A stretch of DNA of 64,000 nt from Pseudomonas sp. 7P_10.2_Bac1 (GCF_025465935.1 NZ_JANLNV010000088.1:116435-180434); one strand, 5' to 3'. Positions 35,604 to 46,136 are shown, numbered from the stretch's first letter. Numbers and translations are program-made. Notes: generated by a model not told the origin, from the letters alone.

Positions 35604-36638
35604 ATGAGCAGTTTCAAGAAATGCCTGTTGCACGGTGCGGTGTTGGCCTCTTTGGCGTGGGGAGCCAGTTTCCCGGTGCTGGCCGCCAGCCTGACATTTT
35701 CCGGTTGGGGCGGTGCCTTGCAGGATGCGGAACGCAAGGCCTATCTGGAACCCGCCGCCAAGGTGCTGGGTGTGACCATCAAGGAAGACAACATGGACGG
35801 TCTGGCCGCTGTGCGCGCCCAGGTGATGTCTGGCAAACCCAAGTGGGACGTGGTGGAACTGGGCAGTACCGAGTGCGCTCAGGCGCAGATGGAAGGGCTG
35901 GCAGAACCGCTGGATTACAGCGTGATCGACGCTTCCAATGTCGACAAATCCGTGGTCAGCAGTCATTGGATTGCCAGCCATGCCTACGCCACCGTTGTGG
36001 CCTGGGCTGAAGACACGGGAACGCCGGTGGCGAAAAACTGGAAGCAGTTCTTCGACCCCAACGTCAAGGGCGCGCGCGCTTTGTACCGTCAGCCGTGGCT
36101 GACCATGGAAGCCGCGCTGTTGGGCGATGGGGTTGCCCCCAAGGACCTGTATCCGCTGGATGTCGAACGCGCGATCAAGGTGCTGAGCCGGATCAAGCCG
36201 CAGGTCGTCAACTGGTGGAGCGCTGGCGCGGATTCGGCGCAGTTGTTACGCACCCGCGAGGTGGATTTCCTGGCGATCTGGAATGGTCGGGTCAACGAGG
36301 TTAAAGCCAGTGGTGACAAGGTCAATTACAGCTTTGATGGCGCGCTGTTAAGCCATGACTGCCTGATCGTGCCCAAGGGCGCGGCGAACAAGGACCTGGC
36401 CATGAAGCTTATTGCGCAGATCATGAAGCCGGAGAGTCAAGCCATGCTTGCCACGCTGATTCCTTATTCCCCGGTCAATGCCAAGGCGTATGACTTGCCG
36501 ATCATCACCCCGGAACTGGCGGCGCGGTTGCCCACATCGCCACAGAACATCGACAAGGTGGTCACGGTTTCACCTGAGTGGTGGGTCAAGAACCAGGAGG
36601 CGGTTCGCCAGCGGTTCGCCCTGTTTCTCGCTAACTAA
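35604..36638 (+). CDS. Polyamine-type ABC transporter, periplasmic binding protein (copy 2)
   Basis: 344 residues with signal peptide (SLAWGASFPVLAASL, cleavage near VLAAS), a paralog of the gene 14 bases upstream. The two align end to end, and by eye about two thirds of residues agree, including SGWGGALQDAERKAYL and KPQVVNWWSAGADSAQLLR. ATG 35604 is chosen because the signal peptide starts there; the frame is open further upstream only by chance. Two binding proteins sharing one permease usually widen the range of ligands. A stable hairpin follows its stop, before the ATPase. Confidence 0.9.
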   Translation: MSSFKKCLLHGAVLASLAWGASFPVLAASLTFSGWGGALQDAERKAYLEPAAKVLGVTIKEDNMDGLAAVRAQVMSGKPKWDVVELGSTECAQAQMEGLAEPLDYSVIDASNVDKSVVSSHWIASHAYATVVAWAEDTGTPVAKNWKQFFDPNVKGARALYRQPWLTMEAALLGDGVAPKDLYPLDVERAIKVLSRIKPQVVNWWSAGADSAQLLRTREVDFLAIWNGRVNEVKASGDKVNYSFDGALLSHDCLIVPKGAANKDLAMKLIAQIMKPESQAMLATLIPYSPVNAKAYDLPIITPELAARLPTSPQNIDKVVTVSPEWWVKNQEAVRQRFALFLAN

Positions 36639-36645
36639 GAAGCGG

Positions 36646-36670
36646 GACGGGGCACCCGCGGTGTCCCGTC
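36646..36670 (+). terminator. Intercistronic hairpin (attenuator-like) after the binding proteins
   Basis: GACGGGGCACC (36646-36656) pairs with GGTGTCCCGTC (36660-36670) over a CGC loop, with ten Watson-Crick pairs and one G-U. No T run follows. Such hairpins between binding-protein and ATPase genes usually protect the upstream mRNA and lower expression of the membrane genes. Confidence 0.55.
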
Positions 36671-36712
36671 TTCGAAAAGGGCGCGTAACGTCCTAATGTG
36701 CCGAGTGTGAAT

Positions 36713-37795
36713 ATGTCCGAAGAACATAAACTTTCGATGTCGATCGACATTGAAAAACTGACCAAGACCTACGACAGCTTTGCTGCGCTGGATGATGTGT
36801 CGCTTTCGATCAAAAGCGGTGAGTTCCTGTCGCTGCTGGGGTCTTCCGGCTCGGGCAAAACCACGCTGCTGATGGCGTTGGCCGGGTTCGTTCGCCCCGA
36901 CGCCGGCAGCATTCGCTTTGGCGGCCGCGAGATGATCTTCGAGCCGCCGCACAAACGCGATGTGGGGATGATGTTTCAAAGCTATGCGCTGTTCCCGCAC
37001 ATGAACGTCTTCCAAAACGTTGCCTACCCATTAAAGCTGCGCGGGTACAAACGCGATGACATTCGCCAGCGGGTGCAGCAGGCCCTGGCCACTGTAGAGC
37101 TGGATCATCTGATCGAGCGGGGCATCACAGAAATGTCGGGCGGTCAGCGCCAGCGCATTGCCCTGGCCCGGGCCATCGTCTTTGAACCGAAGATTCTGTT
37201 GATGGACGAGCCGCTTTCGGCCCTCGACAAACGCCTGCGTGAAACCATGCAACTGGAGTTGCGCCGCCTGCACGAGCGGCTGGGCATGACCGTGGTGTAC
37301 GTGACCCATGACCAGCGCGAAGCGTTGACCATGTCGGACCGGATCGCGGTCATGAGCAAAGGGCGGATTCGGCAGATCGACACCCCGGTCAACCTGTACG
37401 AGCGTCCGGCCAACCGTTTCATTGCCGAGTTTGTCGGGGAGTCATCCTGCTTGCCGGTGACCCTCAACGCTGGGCAGGCGCTGTTTCAGGGCCGGCCGTT
37501 ACGCGGCGCCAACACGGCAGTTGGGCTGAAGAATCCGAGCCTGGTGGTACGGCCCGAAAAGCTGCAATTTGTGAGCCCTGAAGCCAGTGACTACAACGTG
37601 CTGCATGGTCGCGTGGCTGACGTGATTTTCCAGGGCGAGAGCCAGTTGGTGCAGATCGATCTGGGGGAGGGCATGGCGGTTGCGATTCGTCGGCCGACCA
37701 ACAGCTCGGCAAATAACCACTTGCCCGTGCGCGGTGATGCCGTGGTCCTGGGCCTGCACGTTCAGGACACGCTGCTGGTCGGAGACGATCAATGA
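36713..37795 (+). CDS. Polyamine-type ABC transporter, ATP-binding protein (PotA/PotG-like)
   Basis: 360 residues from ATG 36713. Walker A LGSSGSGKTT, Q-loop MMFQSYALFPHM, signature EMSGGQRQRIALARAI, Walker B ILLMDEPLSALD, H-loop YVTHDQREALTMSD, then a TOBE domain from about residue 255 (LVVRPEKLQFV). The start is uncertain: GTG 36698, ATG 36713 and ATG 36737 are all in frame and none has a strong ribosome site. The stop overlaps the first permease start by four bases. Confidence 0.92.
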   Translation: MSEEHKLSMSIDIEKLTKTYDSFAALDDVSLSIKSGEFLSLLGSSGSGKTTLLMALAGFVRPDAGSIRFGGREMIFEPPHKRDVGMMFQSYALFPHMNVFQNVAYPLKLRGYKRDDIRQRVQQALATVELDHLIERGITEMSGGQRQRIALARAIVFEPKILLMDEPLSALDKRLRETMQLELRRLHERLGMTVVYVTHDQREALTMSDRIAVMSKGRIRQIDTPVNLYERPANRFIAEFVGESSCLPVTLNAGQALFQGRPLRGANTAVGLKNPSLVVRPEKLQFVSPEASDYNVLHGRVADVIFQGESQLVQIDLGEGMAVAIRRPTNSSANNHLPVRGDAVVLGLHVQDTLLVGDDQ

Positions 37796-38673
37796 GCAGC
37801 GCCATTTCAGATGCGCTCAACGCGCGTGACCTGCTCAAGGCCCAGCGTCGTGAACGCTGGTATTTGTTCGGCTCCGGAGTGCCGGCGTTGCTGCTGGTGT
37901 TGCTGACGTTTGTGCTGCCGATCGGCTGGTTGTTCTGGCTGTCGCTGTTCAATGCCGATGGGCACTTGTCGGTGGAGAACTACACCCGGCTGCTTGAACC
38001 GATCTATGTGCTGACCTTCATTCAGACCTTCAAGACCGCCATCATCGTGACGGTGGCCTGCGTGCTGATCGGCTACCCCTATGCGTATTTCATGATCAAG
38101 GGGCCGCGCTGGATGGCCAATCTGGCCATGGCGTTCCTGATGGTGTCGCTGTGGACCTCGTTGCTGGTGCGCACCTATGCCTGGCTGATCATCTTGCAGC
38201 GGCGCGGCATCGCCAACCAACTGCTGATGAGCCTGGGCATCACGGATGCGCCGCTGGCACTGGTGTACAACCTCACCGGTACGGTAATCGGCATGGTGCA
38301 CATCATGCTGCCGTTCATGATTCTGCCGTTGTTTGCGGCGATGAAAAGCATCGATCCGATCTACACCCAGGCAGCGGCGGCCTTTGGCGCCTCCCCGTCG
38401 CGGGCTTTTCGTGATGTTTTTCTGCCGTTGTCGGGCCCTGGTCTGGCCGCTGGCGCCACGCTGGTATTTGTCATCACGCTGGGGTTCTACGTGACGCCTG
38501 CATTGCTGGGCGGCGGCCGGGTACAGATGATTTCGATGCGCATTGAAAGTGATGTGTCCATGTACGCCAACTGGGGTGCGGCTTCGTCGCTGGGTGTGGT
38601 GCTGTTGTTGGCCACCTTGTTGATGCTGTTCATTGTCAAAAAGAGCGCGGGCCTCGGCCGGCGCAGCGAGTGA
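37792..38673 (+). CDS. Polyamine-type ABC transporter, permease (PotB/PotH-like)
   Basis: 293 residues with a cytoplasmic N-terminus and six membrane segments of the binding-protein-dependent permease family. The EAA-type coupling loop is QAAAAFGASPSRAFRDVFLPLSGPG-like (core AAAFGASPSRAFRDVFLP) near 195-220. ATG overlaps the ATPase stop (ATGA). It forms the channel with the next permease. Confidence 0.92.
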   Translation: MSSAISDALNARDLLKAQRRERWYLFGSGVPALLLVLLTFVLPIGWLFWLSLFNADGHLSVENYTRLLEPIYVLTFIQTFKTAIIVTVACVLIGYPYAYFMIKGPRWMANLAMAFLMVSLWTSLLVRTYAWLIILQRRGIANQLLMSLGITDAPLALVYNLTGTVIGMVHIMLPFMILPLFAAMKSIDPIYTQAAAAFGASPSRAFRDVFLPLSGPGLAAGATLVFVITLGFYVTPALLGGGRVQMISMRIESDVSMYANWGAASSLGVVLLLATLLMLFIVKKSAGLGRRSE

Positions 38674-38677
38674 AATC

Positions 38678-39493
38678 ATGGTCCGACTAAAACAAAATCT
38701 GATGGCGGTGGTGCGCGGCTCCTGGCTGTACGTGCTGGTGTTGGCCACCATGATCTTCCTGATATTGCCCACGCTGATCGTGATTCCGATGTCGTTTTCG
38801 GATGCGCGATACCTGAGCTTTCCGCCCAAGTCGTTCAGTATCGAACCGTTCTTCAAGTACTTCGCATCGCTGGAATGGCGCAGCGCAACACAGGTGTCGC
38901 TGATTACGGCGTCACTGGTGATGGTGCTGGCGACCACTCTGGGCACTGCCGCCGCGTACTCGCTGCACGTGACCCAGTCCAAACTGTCGGGGGTACTGCG
39001 CGGCTTGTTGATGGCGCCGATGATTGTGCCGACGATTTTTATCGCCATTGGTCTGTTCTTTGTCTACGCCCGTTTCGATCTGAACAACACCATCCCGGGC
39101 CTGGTGCTGGGGCACACGCTGCTGGCGTTACCGTATGTGGTGATCAACGTCAGCGCCGGGTTGCGCAGCTTCGACATGACCCAGGAGCAGGCCGCCTGTA
39201 TCCTCGGCGCCAGTCGGCTGCGGGCGTTCTTTGACGTGACCCTGCCGCAAATCCGTTTTTCAGTGATTGCCGCCGCGATGTTCGCCTTTGCCATTTCGCT
39301 GGATGAGGCCGTGGTGTCGCTGTTTATCAGTGGCGGCGATTCAGCGACACTGACCAAGCGGATGTTCAGTTCGTTGCGCTCCGAGATCGACCCCTTGATC
39401 GCCGTGGTTGCCACCTTGATGACGCTGTTGTCGATCATCATGCTGTGCATCAGCATCATGGCCAAGCGCAAGGCCGGGAGGGCCGTTGAATGA
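38678..39493 (+). CDS. Polyamine-type ABC transporter, permease (PotC/PotI-like)
   Basis: 271 residues from ATG 38678, four bases after the previous stop. An in-frame start at 38633 lies inside the upstream permease gene and is unlikely. Six membrane segments are visible, and the coupling loop is QAACILGASRLRAFFDVTLP near 160-180. Its stop overlaps the start of the next flavoprotein gene by four bases (ATGA), which ties transport and oxidation into one operon. Confidence 0.92.
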   Translation: MVRLKQNLMAVVRGSWLYVLVLATMIFLILPTLIVIPMSFSDARYLSFPPKSFSIEPFFKYFASLEWRSATQVSLITASLVMVLATTLGTAAAYSLHVTQSKLSGVLRGLLMAPMIVPTIFIAIGLFFVYARFDLNNTIPGLVLGHTLLALPYVVINVSAGLRSFDMTQEQAACILGASRLRAFFDVTLPQIRFSVIAAAMFAFAISLDEAVVSLFISGGDSATLTKRMFSSLRSEIDPLIAVVATLMTLLSIIMLCISIMAKRKAGRAVE

Positions 39494-40971
39494 GCAAGGA
39501 AAACCTGCGCCTCAAACATGCCAGCAGCGAGCGTGTCGAGTTCTTCTGGAATGGACGCTTGTTGCAGGGTCGCAAAGGTGAAAGCCTGGCGACGGCGTTA
39601 TTGGCCAACGGCGTGAAAACGTTGGCCTGGACGCGTAAGTCCCATCGCCCGCTGGGCTACTCGGGGACTTACGTGGCCGGGGTGCTGGCTCGGGTGAATG
39701 GCGTGCCGAATGTGCGTCTTGATCTGTTGCCTGTCACGACCGGGGTGCGGGTCGAGATGCAAAATTGCTGGCCCGCCCCGGCATTTGATGTGCTGCGCCT
39801 GTGCCGGCTGATTCCTGCGCGCTGGATCCAGGGCGGGTTTGAGCACAGCAATCTGGTGCCCAGTGGCACGGCGTTGTTTCAGCGCTGGGAGGCTGTGCTG
39901 GCTTTTCTGGCAGGCGTCGCCAAACCCGCAGAAGGCACGGCTGAAGTCGCCGTCCCGCAAGGCCGTTACCTGAGTGCCGAGGTGCTGGTCATCGGCGCCG
40001 GGCCTGCAGGGTGTGCGGCGGCCAATGACGCCGCACGCGCCGGACGCAGCGTAGTGCTGGTGACGCGCGGCAATCGTGTGGCCCGCTTCGCGCAAAGTGC
40101 TGGCCAGCCGACACCACTGCTGGATGAACGGGTACAACTGGTGCCCGGTGTCGAGGTGTTTGGCGCCTACCGCGAAGGGGAGTTGCTGCTCGGCGCGCCC
40201 CATGACCCGACTCTGGGAGCGCTGGCACTGGAAGCCGATGAGGTGGTGCTGGCCACCGGGCGTCGTGCTTGCCCGCCGGTGATCCCCAACATCTGGCTGC
40301 CCGGTGTCATGGAGGTACGAACCGCGCTGATCATGGCGCATGAACAGGCGGTGGCGCCCGGCACTCGTGTGGTGGTGGTCGGCAATGGCGAGCAGGCGGC
40401 GGTGGCCGATCGTTTGCGCGAACTGGGTGTGAATGTGGTGGCGCACAAGCCGATCGGCGAGCTGCGCCGCGTCATGGGGCGCAATGCGGTGACCGGAGCG
40501 GTGTTCGATCAACCAATTGCCTGCGATGCGCTGGTTCACGCCGGGCCATGGCTGGTGGACGCCAGTTTGACGTTCCAGAGCCGCGCCGAGGGGCTGCTGC
40601 AATTGCGCGAACGGCGGCCAAGTCGTTTGCGCACTACCGGCGCGGCGGCTGAGCCTGATCAATGGCTGCCCGTGGCCGGCCATACCGGCGACGCGGCACT
40701 GCTGTGCCCATGTTTCGATGTGTCTTGTCATGAGGTCGAAGCCTTGATTGAGCAGGGTATTACCGACCTCGAGGTGATCAAACGACTGACCTCGTGCGGC
40801 ATGGGGCCTTGTCAGGGCCAGCCGTGCTGGGACTCTCTGCGGGCATTGGTCAGCGCGCGCAGCGGTATCCCTTTACACGCCTTGCCCAGGCCGACACTGC
40901 GCCCGCCACGGCGCGCCTTGAGTGTCGCGCAGGCAGCCGGTCTGGCCGATGTCGTGGAGCCTTTGCAATGA
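39490..40971 (+). CDS. SoxA-like flavoprotein subunit (sarcosine/opine oxidase alpha family)
   Basis: 493 residues. Residues about 15-95 are a ferredoxin-like Fer2_4 domain in its SoxA form: it has SHRPLGYSGTYVAGVLARVNG but none of the cluster cysteines. Residues about 155-345 are a pyridine-nucleotide disulfide oxidoreductase-type flavin domain (VLVIGAGPAGCAAANDAA). A BFD-like [2Fe-2S] domain follows with CPC and C-x4-C pairs (LLCPCFDVSCHEV, TSCGMGPCQGQPC) at about 402-450. It lacks the folate-linked C-terminal half of true sarcosine oxidase alpha, so it resembles opine oxidase or HcnA-HcnB fused subunits. With the next gene it probably forms a heteromeric dehydrogenase for a secondary amine, opine or glycine-like substrate. 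Confidence 0.82.
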   Translation: MSKENLRLKHASSERVEFFWNGRLLQGRKGESLATALLANGVKTLAWTRKSHRPLGYSGTYVAGVLARVNGVPNVRLDLLPVTTGVRVEMQNCWPAPAFDVLRLCRLIPARWIQGGFEHSNLVPSGTALFQRWEAVLAFLAGVAKPAEGTAEVAVPQGRYLSAEVLVIGAGPAGCAAANDAARAGRSVVLVTRGNRVARFAQSAGQPTPLLDERVQLVPGVEVFGAYREGELLLGAPHDPTLGALALEADEVVLATGRRACPPVIPNIWLPGVMEVRTALIMAHEQAVAPGTRVVVVGNGEQAAVADRLRELGVNVVAHKPIGELRRVMGRNAVTGAVFDQPIACDALVHAGPWLVDASLTFQSRAEGLLQLRERRPSRLRTTGAAAEPDQWLPVAGHTGDAALLCPCFDVSCHEVEALIEQGITDLEVIKRLTSCGMGPCQGQPCWDSLRALVSARSGIPLHALPRPTLRPPRRALSVAQAAGLADVVEPLQ

Positions 40972-42137
40972 CTGAACTGAAACCTTTACCGGCACACGCG
41001 TCGATCGTTATCGTCGGCGCCGGGATCCAGGGCCTGTCGCTGGCCTTCAACCTGGCTGAACTTGGCGTGCGCGACATTCTCGTACTCGATGCCGGTTACT
41101 GGCAGGGCGGCGCCTCGGGGCGTAACGGCACGTTGATTCGCGGGGCGTTCAGCTCGCCGGAATGGACCCGCTTTTTTGCGCATTCGTGTCACTTGTGGCA
41201 AGGCTTGTCCAGGCGCCTGGGCGAGAACGTCATGTACTCGCGCCGAGGCTACACCATGATCGGGGAGCGCAGCAGCACGGCCGCCATGCTCGACCGGACA
41301 CTGGACGTTCACCGGGCGTGCGGTATCCATTCCAGCCTGCTCACTGCTGAGCGGTTGCGTGAAGTGCTGCCGGCCCTGGCCCACCATCGCGTCAGCGCTG
41401 CGCTGCACCTGCCGGACAGCGGGGTGGCGCCGCACCATGCCGCCATGTACGCCTATCGCCAGGCCTGCGTTGCGCGCGGGGTGAGTATCCATTATCGGAC
41501 CGAAGTCACGGCCATTGACCGCAGCGCCGGTAGGGTTTCGGGTGTGCGTGTGGGTGAACGGCGTATCGCAACGGACACCCTGGTGTTGGCAGGCGGTGCA
41601 GAAAGCAACCGCCTGGCGCAATTGGCCGGTGTTCCGCTGGACGGCTACCCCATGCGCCTAGAAGCCATGGCGCTGGAGCCGATGAGGCTCTTGATTGGTC
41701 CTGCGGTTGCGCTGCTCGATCGCCTCTGCTACATGCATCAGACTGCGCGCGGCGAGGTAGTGGGCGGCGCTGAAGTGGCCGAGCGTGCGCAAAACACCCT
41801 GAATGCCGATGTCCCGGTCATGGGAGCGACAGCCCGCGCGTATCTGGAGATGTTCCCTCAACTGGGGCATGCACGTATCTTGCGGCAATGGGCGGGGCTG
41901 GTGCATATCTCCAGGGATTTCGGCCCGTTATTAGGCGCCCACCACGACTTGCCCGGTCTGTTTATGAGTGCAGGCTGGTGCTATGGCCACGCGGGAGCAC
42001 CGGCTGCCGGTGAATTTCTGGCCCGGGCCATCGTCAAGGGAGAGGTGGATGAACGTATGCGGCCGTTTGCCGTTGACAGATTTGAACGTAACCGGCCCGT
42101 TGTGGAGCCCGGTATTGTATTGAGCCATTTTGAGTAA
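40968..42137 (+). CDS. SoxB-like FAD amine dehydrogenase subunit (DAO family)
   Basis: 389 residues from ATG 40968, which overlaps the SoxA-like stop (ATGA). FAD motif IVGAGIQGLSLAFNLAELG, then LVLDAGYWQGGASGRNGTLIRG, and the C-terminal SAGWCYGHAGAPAAGEFLA. It matches the beta-type subunit of heteromeric sarcosine/opine oxidases and HcnC, the site of substrate oxidation. Electrons would pass to the partner's flavin and Fe-S centre. The exact substrate cannot be read from sequence; the polyamine-type importer upstream and the RidA gene downstream suggest a substrate that yields an imine. Confidence 0.83.
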   Translation: MTELKPLPAHASIVIVGAGIQGLSLAFNLAELGVRDILVLDAGYWQGGASGRNGTLIRGAFSSPEWTRFFAHSCHLWQGLSRRLGENVMYSRRGYTMIGERSSTAAMLDRTLDVHRACGIHSSLLTAERLREVLPALAHHRVSAALHLPDSGVAPHHAAMYAYRQACVARGVSIHYRTEVTAIDRSAGRVSGVRVGERRIATDTLVLAGGAESNRLAQLAGVPLDGYPMRLEAMALEPMRLLIGPAVALLDRLCYMHQTARGEVVGGAEVAERAQNTLNADVPVMGATARAYLEMFPQLGHARILRQWAGLVHISRDFGPLLGAHHDLPGLFMSAGWCYGHAGAPAAGEFLARAIVKGEVDERMRPFAVDRFERNRPVVEPGIVLSHFE

Positions 42138-42229
42138 CGAACAGCACTTGAGCCCATGCAGGCTTTTGAGTATTCACCCCTAATCAGTACCGTGATTGAC
42201 ATGCCTCGCGGCAGAAAAAGGAAACAACC

Positions 42230-43021
42230 ATGAGTTCCCTAGAAGACTCGCCACTGTTCATCACCGCTTTGTCCAAGGGGCTGTCGCTGCTGACAGCCTT
42301 TCGCGCCGGGCGCCCGAGCATGAGCCTGATTGAATTGGCTGAAGCGACAGGGCTGAACAAAAGCGCTGTCCAGCGTTCGGCGTTCACCCTTGAAGCGCTG
42401 GGCTATCTGTATAAGGACCCGGTCACCAAGCGCTTTCGCCTGGCGCCAAAATCCCTTGATCTGGGCACCGGTTACCTGCAAACCAGTGAGTTGATCGAAC
42501 GCGCCAACCCGTACCTGCATGAGCTTAACCGCAGCGTCGAGGAGAGCTGCAACCTGCTGGAGCCTTGCGGCCTGGACATGCTTTACGTGGCTCGCTTCCC
42601 CAGCCACAAGCAAATTGCCATTCACATGCCGCTGGGGCGTCACCTGCCCATGTACTGCACCTCGGCGGGCCGGGCTTACCTGGCCGCGCTGCCGGAAAGC
42701 GAGTCTGACGCGATTCTGCTGGCCTCCGAGCGACGGGGTTACACGCCCAGTACGGTGACCGAACTCGATCAACTTCGCGCCTTCATCGCTGAAGCGCGCA
42801 AAGAGGGTTATGCCTACGCCCAGGAAGAGTACTTCGCGGGCGATATCAGCGTTGCAGCCGCGGTGGTCAATGCCGATGGTTATCCGCTAGGTGCGGTGAA
42901 CATTTCGGTGCCGTTCAGCCGCTGGAACCTGGAAGATGCGCGCAAGCACCTGGCACCTAAAGTGATCAACACCGCCCGCACCATCGCGAGCGCGACACGC
43001 AGTTTGCGCCCCGTGGGCTAA
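42230..43021 (+). CDS. IclR-family transcriptional regulator
   Basis: 263 residues: N-terminal winged helix about 12-70 (LIELAEATGLNKSAVQRSAFTLEALGYL) and an IclR effector-binding domain about 85-255 (HLPMYCTSAGRAYLAALP, AQEEYFAGDISVAAAVVNADG). AAGGAA lies about seven bases before ATG 42230. It sits inside the catabolic cluster on the same strand, so it most likely controls the transporter and enzyme genes around it. It resembles the PcaR/PobR-type members by its N-terminal form. Confidence 0.92.
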   Translation: MSSLEDSPLFITALSKGLSLLTAFRAGRPSMSLIELAEATGLNKSAVQRSAFTLEALGYLYKDPVTKRFRLAPKSLDLGTGYLQTSELIERANPYLHELNRSVEESCNLLEPCGLDMLYVARFPSHKQIAIHMPLGRHLPMYCTSAGRAYLAALPESESDAILLASERRGYTPSTVTELDQLRAFIAEARKEGYAYAQEEYFAGDISVAAAVVNADGYPLGAVNISVPFSRWNLEDARKHLAPKVINTARTIASATRSLRPVG

Positions 43022-43126
43022 CCGCCACAGGGTATTCCTTTTACTTGTCACACCCTGCTGCGGGCCTGGCCCGCGGTATAGGTGCTGCTTTGCCCGGTGT
43101 TCGGGTGCATTTTTAAGGAGAGAGCG

Positions 43127-44161
43127 ATGAGTCAAACCATGAAGGCTGCCGTCCTGCATGCCGTGGGTGAGCCGCTGCGGATTGAACAGGTTTCCATCCC
43201 GACCCCGGGGCCGGGTGAAATTCTGATTCGTATCGTCGCCTGCGGCGTTTGCCACAGTGACTTGCATGCCATGGACGGTGACTGGTCCGACTTACCCACG
43301 CTGCCGCTGATACCGGGCCACGAAATCACAGGGTATGTGGCGGCTCACGGAGCTGGCGTGACCGAGCCGGCCATCGGTACGGCGGTCGGTATGCCGTGGA
43401 TGTACAGCGCGTGCGGCACCTGCGAATTCTGCCTGGGGGGCATGGAAACGATCTGCGAGCGTCGCGAATCCACTGGCTACAGCAAGCAGGGCGGCTATGC
43501 CGAATACATGATTGCCCCTGCCGCCTTTGTGGCCAGCATCCCTCCTGATACCGACCTGTATGCACTGGCGCCGATCCTGTGTGCCGGCGTCACCACCTAT
43601 CGCGGCCTGATGCGTTCACGTGCGCGGCCCGGGCAATGGGTGGCGGTCATGGGTATCGGCGGTCTGGGCCATGTTGCCGTGCAGTACGCCATTGCCATGG
43701 GCCTGCGCGTGGCGGCCATCGATGTGTCGGCAGACAAACTTGAGCTGGCCCGCAGTTATGGCGCCGAGTGCCTGATCAATGCCCTCGACAACCCGGTCGC
43801 CACCCTCAAGCAGCAGATCCCTGGCGGTGTACATGCAGTGTTGGTCACCGCTACCGCCAATGCGGCTTTCGAGCAGTCGATCAAGATGCTACGCCCCGGT
43901 GGCACGGCGGTATTCATCGGTTTGCCGGGCGGTGATGCCGATACCGTTCGCGCTTCCATTTCCAGCATCAGCGGCTGGGAGCTCTCGATCACCGGCTCCA
44001 ACATCGGCACCCGCCAGGACCTTAACGAAGCTGTGGCGTTTGCCGCGCGCGGGCAGGTCAAGGCACAGGTCAGCCTTGAGCGCCTGGAAGACATCAACGA
44101 CATCTTTGCCCGCATGCGCCAAGGCCAACTGGTCGGGCGCACGGTCCTGAAAATCGCCTGA
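43127..44161 (+). CDS. Zinc-dependent alcohol dehydrogenase (AdhA-like)
   Basis: 344 residues. Catalytic zinc site Cys42 and His65-Glu66 (GVCHSD, PGHEITGYV), structural zinc Cys96, Cys99, Cys102, Cys110 (CGTCEFCLGGMETIC), and NAD fold GIGGLGHVAVQYA. It is of the bacterial AdhA/propanol-preferring type. AAGGAG precedes ATG 43127; an upstream in-frame start at 43082 adds unlike residues. It probably interconverts an alcohol and the aldehyde used by the two aldehyde dehydrogenases downstream. Confidence 0.93.
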   Translation: MSQTMKAAVLHAVGEPLRIEQVSIPTPGPGEILIRIVACGVCHSDLHAMDGDWSDLPTLPLIPGHEITGYVAAHGAGVTEPAIGTAVGMPWMYSACGTCEFCLGGMETICERRESTGYSKQGGYAEYMIAPAAFVASIPPDTDLYALAPILCAGVTTYRGLMRSRARPGQWVAVMGIGGLGHVAVQYAIAMGLRVAAIDVSADKLELARSYGAECLINALDNPVATLKQQIPGGVHAVLVTATANAAFEQSIKMLRPGGTAVFIGLPGGDADTVRASISSISGWELSITGSNIGTRQDLNEAVAFAARGQVKAQVSLERLEDINDIFARMRQGQLVGRTVLKIA

Positions 44162-44195
44162 CCTCATCCTTCAAATCTCAACAGGAGTTAGCACC

Positions 44196-44555
44196 ATGAC
44201 CATTACTCGCCTGCAACCCAATCCGGGCTTGCTCAGCCACGCCCTGGTCCACAACGGCATCGTCTATATCACCGGCCAGGTGCCCGCCGACCGGACCCAG
44301 GACGTCGCCGGTCAAACCGCCCAGGTCCTGGCGCGGATCGACGCCTTGCTGGCTGAAGCTGGCTCGGACAAATCGCACATTCTGTTTGCCCAGATCTGGC
44401 TCAAGCATGCGGTCCAGGATTTCGCCGCCATGAACGCGGTGTGGCGCGAGTGGATCCCCCAGGATGCATTGCCAGCACGCGCCACCGTCGAGGCCAATAT
44501 GGCCGCCGACAACATTCTGGTTGAAATCGCCTTGCAGGCAGCCGTCAAGGCCTGA
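44196..44555 (+). CDS. RidA-family (YjgF/YER057c/UK114) enamine/imine deaminase
   Basis: 119 residues, the usual size for the trimeric RidA family. The conserved arginine that binds the substrate carboxylate is Arg95 in LPARATVEANMA, and GIVYITGQVPAD is the family's N-terminal strand. ACAGGAG precedes the ATG. In RidA proteins this arginine is needed for hydrolysis of 2-iminoacids. Placed after two flavin amine oxidases, it likely hydrolyses their imine or enamine products. It is a subfamily member rather than the housekeeping RidA. Confidence 0.9.
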   Translation: MTITRLQPNPGLLSHALVHNGIVYITGQVPADRTQDVAGQTAQVLARIDALLAEAGSDKSHILFAQIWLKHAVQDFAAMNAVWREWIPQDALPARATVEANMAADNILVEIALQAAVKA

Positions 44556-44598
44556 GCCTTTTGACGCTACAGGTGCAGACAGCGCTTTTTAATAATGG

Positions 44599-44621
44599 CC
44601 GGGCAAACACTGTTTGCCCGG
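44599..44621. promoter_or_regulatory. 23-bp perfect palindrome before mmsA
   Basis: Two 11-base arms, CCGGGCAAACA and TGTTTGCCCGG, flank one central base at 44610. The palindrome ends 15 bases before the start codon at 44637. It could be an operator for a dimeric repressor or, as RNA, a hairpin near the ribosome site. There is no T run, so it is not a normal terminator. Confidence 0.6.
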
Positions 44622-44636
44622 CATGGGAGAGTCGTA

Positions 44637-46136
<1,500 letters not shown>

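Noticed and set aside
43060..43074. GCGGGC-CTG-GCCCGC stem before the alcohol dehydrogenase gene
   Set aside because: A short GC-rich stem with no T run in GC-rich DNA; too likely by chance to list as a terminator.
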